A stretch of DNA of 64,000 nt from Halomonas campaniensis (GTDB taxonomy: Bacteria > Pseudomonadota > Gammaproteobacteria > Pseudomonadales > Halomonadaceae): contig NZ_JPUA01000002.1 of NCBI RefSeq assembly GCF_002211105.1, forward strand, positions 1-64,000. The letters run 5' to 3'. Position numbers and translations under genes: made by a program. This document shows, in pieces, positions 63,968 through 64,000 of this stretch (positions within the stretch are counted from its first letter, which is position 1; every line of letters starts with the position of its first letter). The notes under the pieces are model-generated. The model ran no database searches. It had not been told where the DNA came from and worked only from the letters and a program-made list of their open reading frames with translations.

Positions 63968-64000
63968 TTACTCCAGTGGTATTGACCAGAAGTAGGTCTC
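63968..64000 (-). CDS. Possible C-terminus of a minus-strand gene
   Basis: Read on the minus strand from the window end, the sequence encodes ETYFWSIPLE and then a TAA stop, 21 bases before the hairpin at 63947. The placement fits a gene end, but ten residues are too few to name a family. Confidence 0.35.
   Translation of the reverse strand, partial: ETYFWSIPLE

Noticed and set aside
1..64000. tRNA, rRNA, CRISPR, insertion sequence or prophage
   Set aside because: No cloverleaf-like sequence with tRNA signatures, no spaced direct repeats, no transposase or phage protein was recognised. A tRNA scan would settle the first point.

Overview
The window looks like chromosome from a moderately GC-rich gammaproteobacterium. 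Protein style and content (TrkA/TrkH potassium uptake, OpgG/OpgH periplasmic glucans, AceK, TRAP transporters, many peptide-type ABC genes) most resemble the Halomonas group. That placement is inference from general knowledge, not a search. I see no rRNA, tRNA, CRISPR array, insertion sequence or phage gene. Genes are dense and mostly in tight operons joined by ATGA or TAATG overlaps.

Layout. 1-4.9 kb: the end of trkA, trkH, a TraB-family membrane protein, a DTW-domain tRNA modification enzyme and a MNT/HEPN toxin-antitoxin pair. 4.9-10.6 kb: a complete biotin operon bioBFHCDA behind a recognisable BirA operator. 10.7-13.8 kb: a sirtuin without its usual zinc cysteines, aceK and a CIA30 protein. 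13.9-18.9 kb: ethanolamine permease, EutC and EutB, with a divergent AraC-type regulator. 19.0-23.1 kb: opgGH. 23.4-29.3 kb: a GAF-GAF-GGDEF-EAL protein, an AT-rich stretch with a small XRE regulator, a methyltransferase, a PepSY membrane protein and a DUF2805 protein. 29.3-31.1 kb: a COG0523 metal GTPase behind a strong Zur-box match, and a small ion channel.

31.1-42.9 kb is the most interesting part: a catabolic island built around a GntR regulator. On the minus strand lie LeuCD-like hydratase genes followed by a DctPQM TRAP transporter. On the plus strand lie a SnoaL-like protein, an isocitrate-lyase/PEP-mutase-family lyase with a catalytic-type KRCGH motif, an isochorismatase-fold amidase, two PuuE-like polysaccharide-deacetylase-fold hydrolases and a fumarate-reductase-like flavoprotein. 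The same palindrome, TGTATTA-N4-TAATACA, stands before leuC and in the gntR/plus-operon intergenic region, so both arms are probably one regulon. The gene set suggests uptake and ring opening of a cyclic imide or lactam, deamidation to an unsaturated diacid, hydration by the LeuCD-like enzyme and carbon-carbon cleavage by the lyase. I do not recognise this as a described pathway.

42.9-46.8 kb: recQ, a DUF1653 protein, tcdA and truC. 46.9-56.2 kb: a LysR regulator with a perfect palindrome upstream, a five-gene peptide-type ABC importer and two M20 peptidases. Then come sodC and a short CstA-type transporter. 58.6-63.9 kb: a second peptide/nickel-type ABC importer whose two permeases are fused into one chain, preceded by another Zur-like palindrome. 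This makes it a candidate zinc or metallophore importer. The last bases may hold the C-terminus of a minus-strand gene that continues outside the window.
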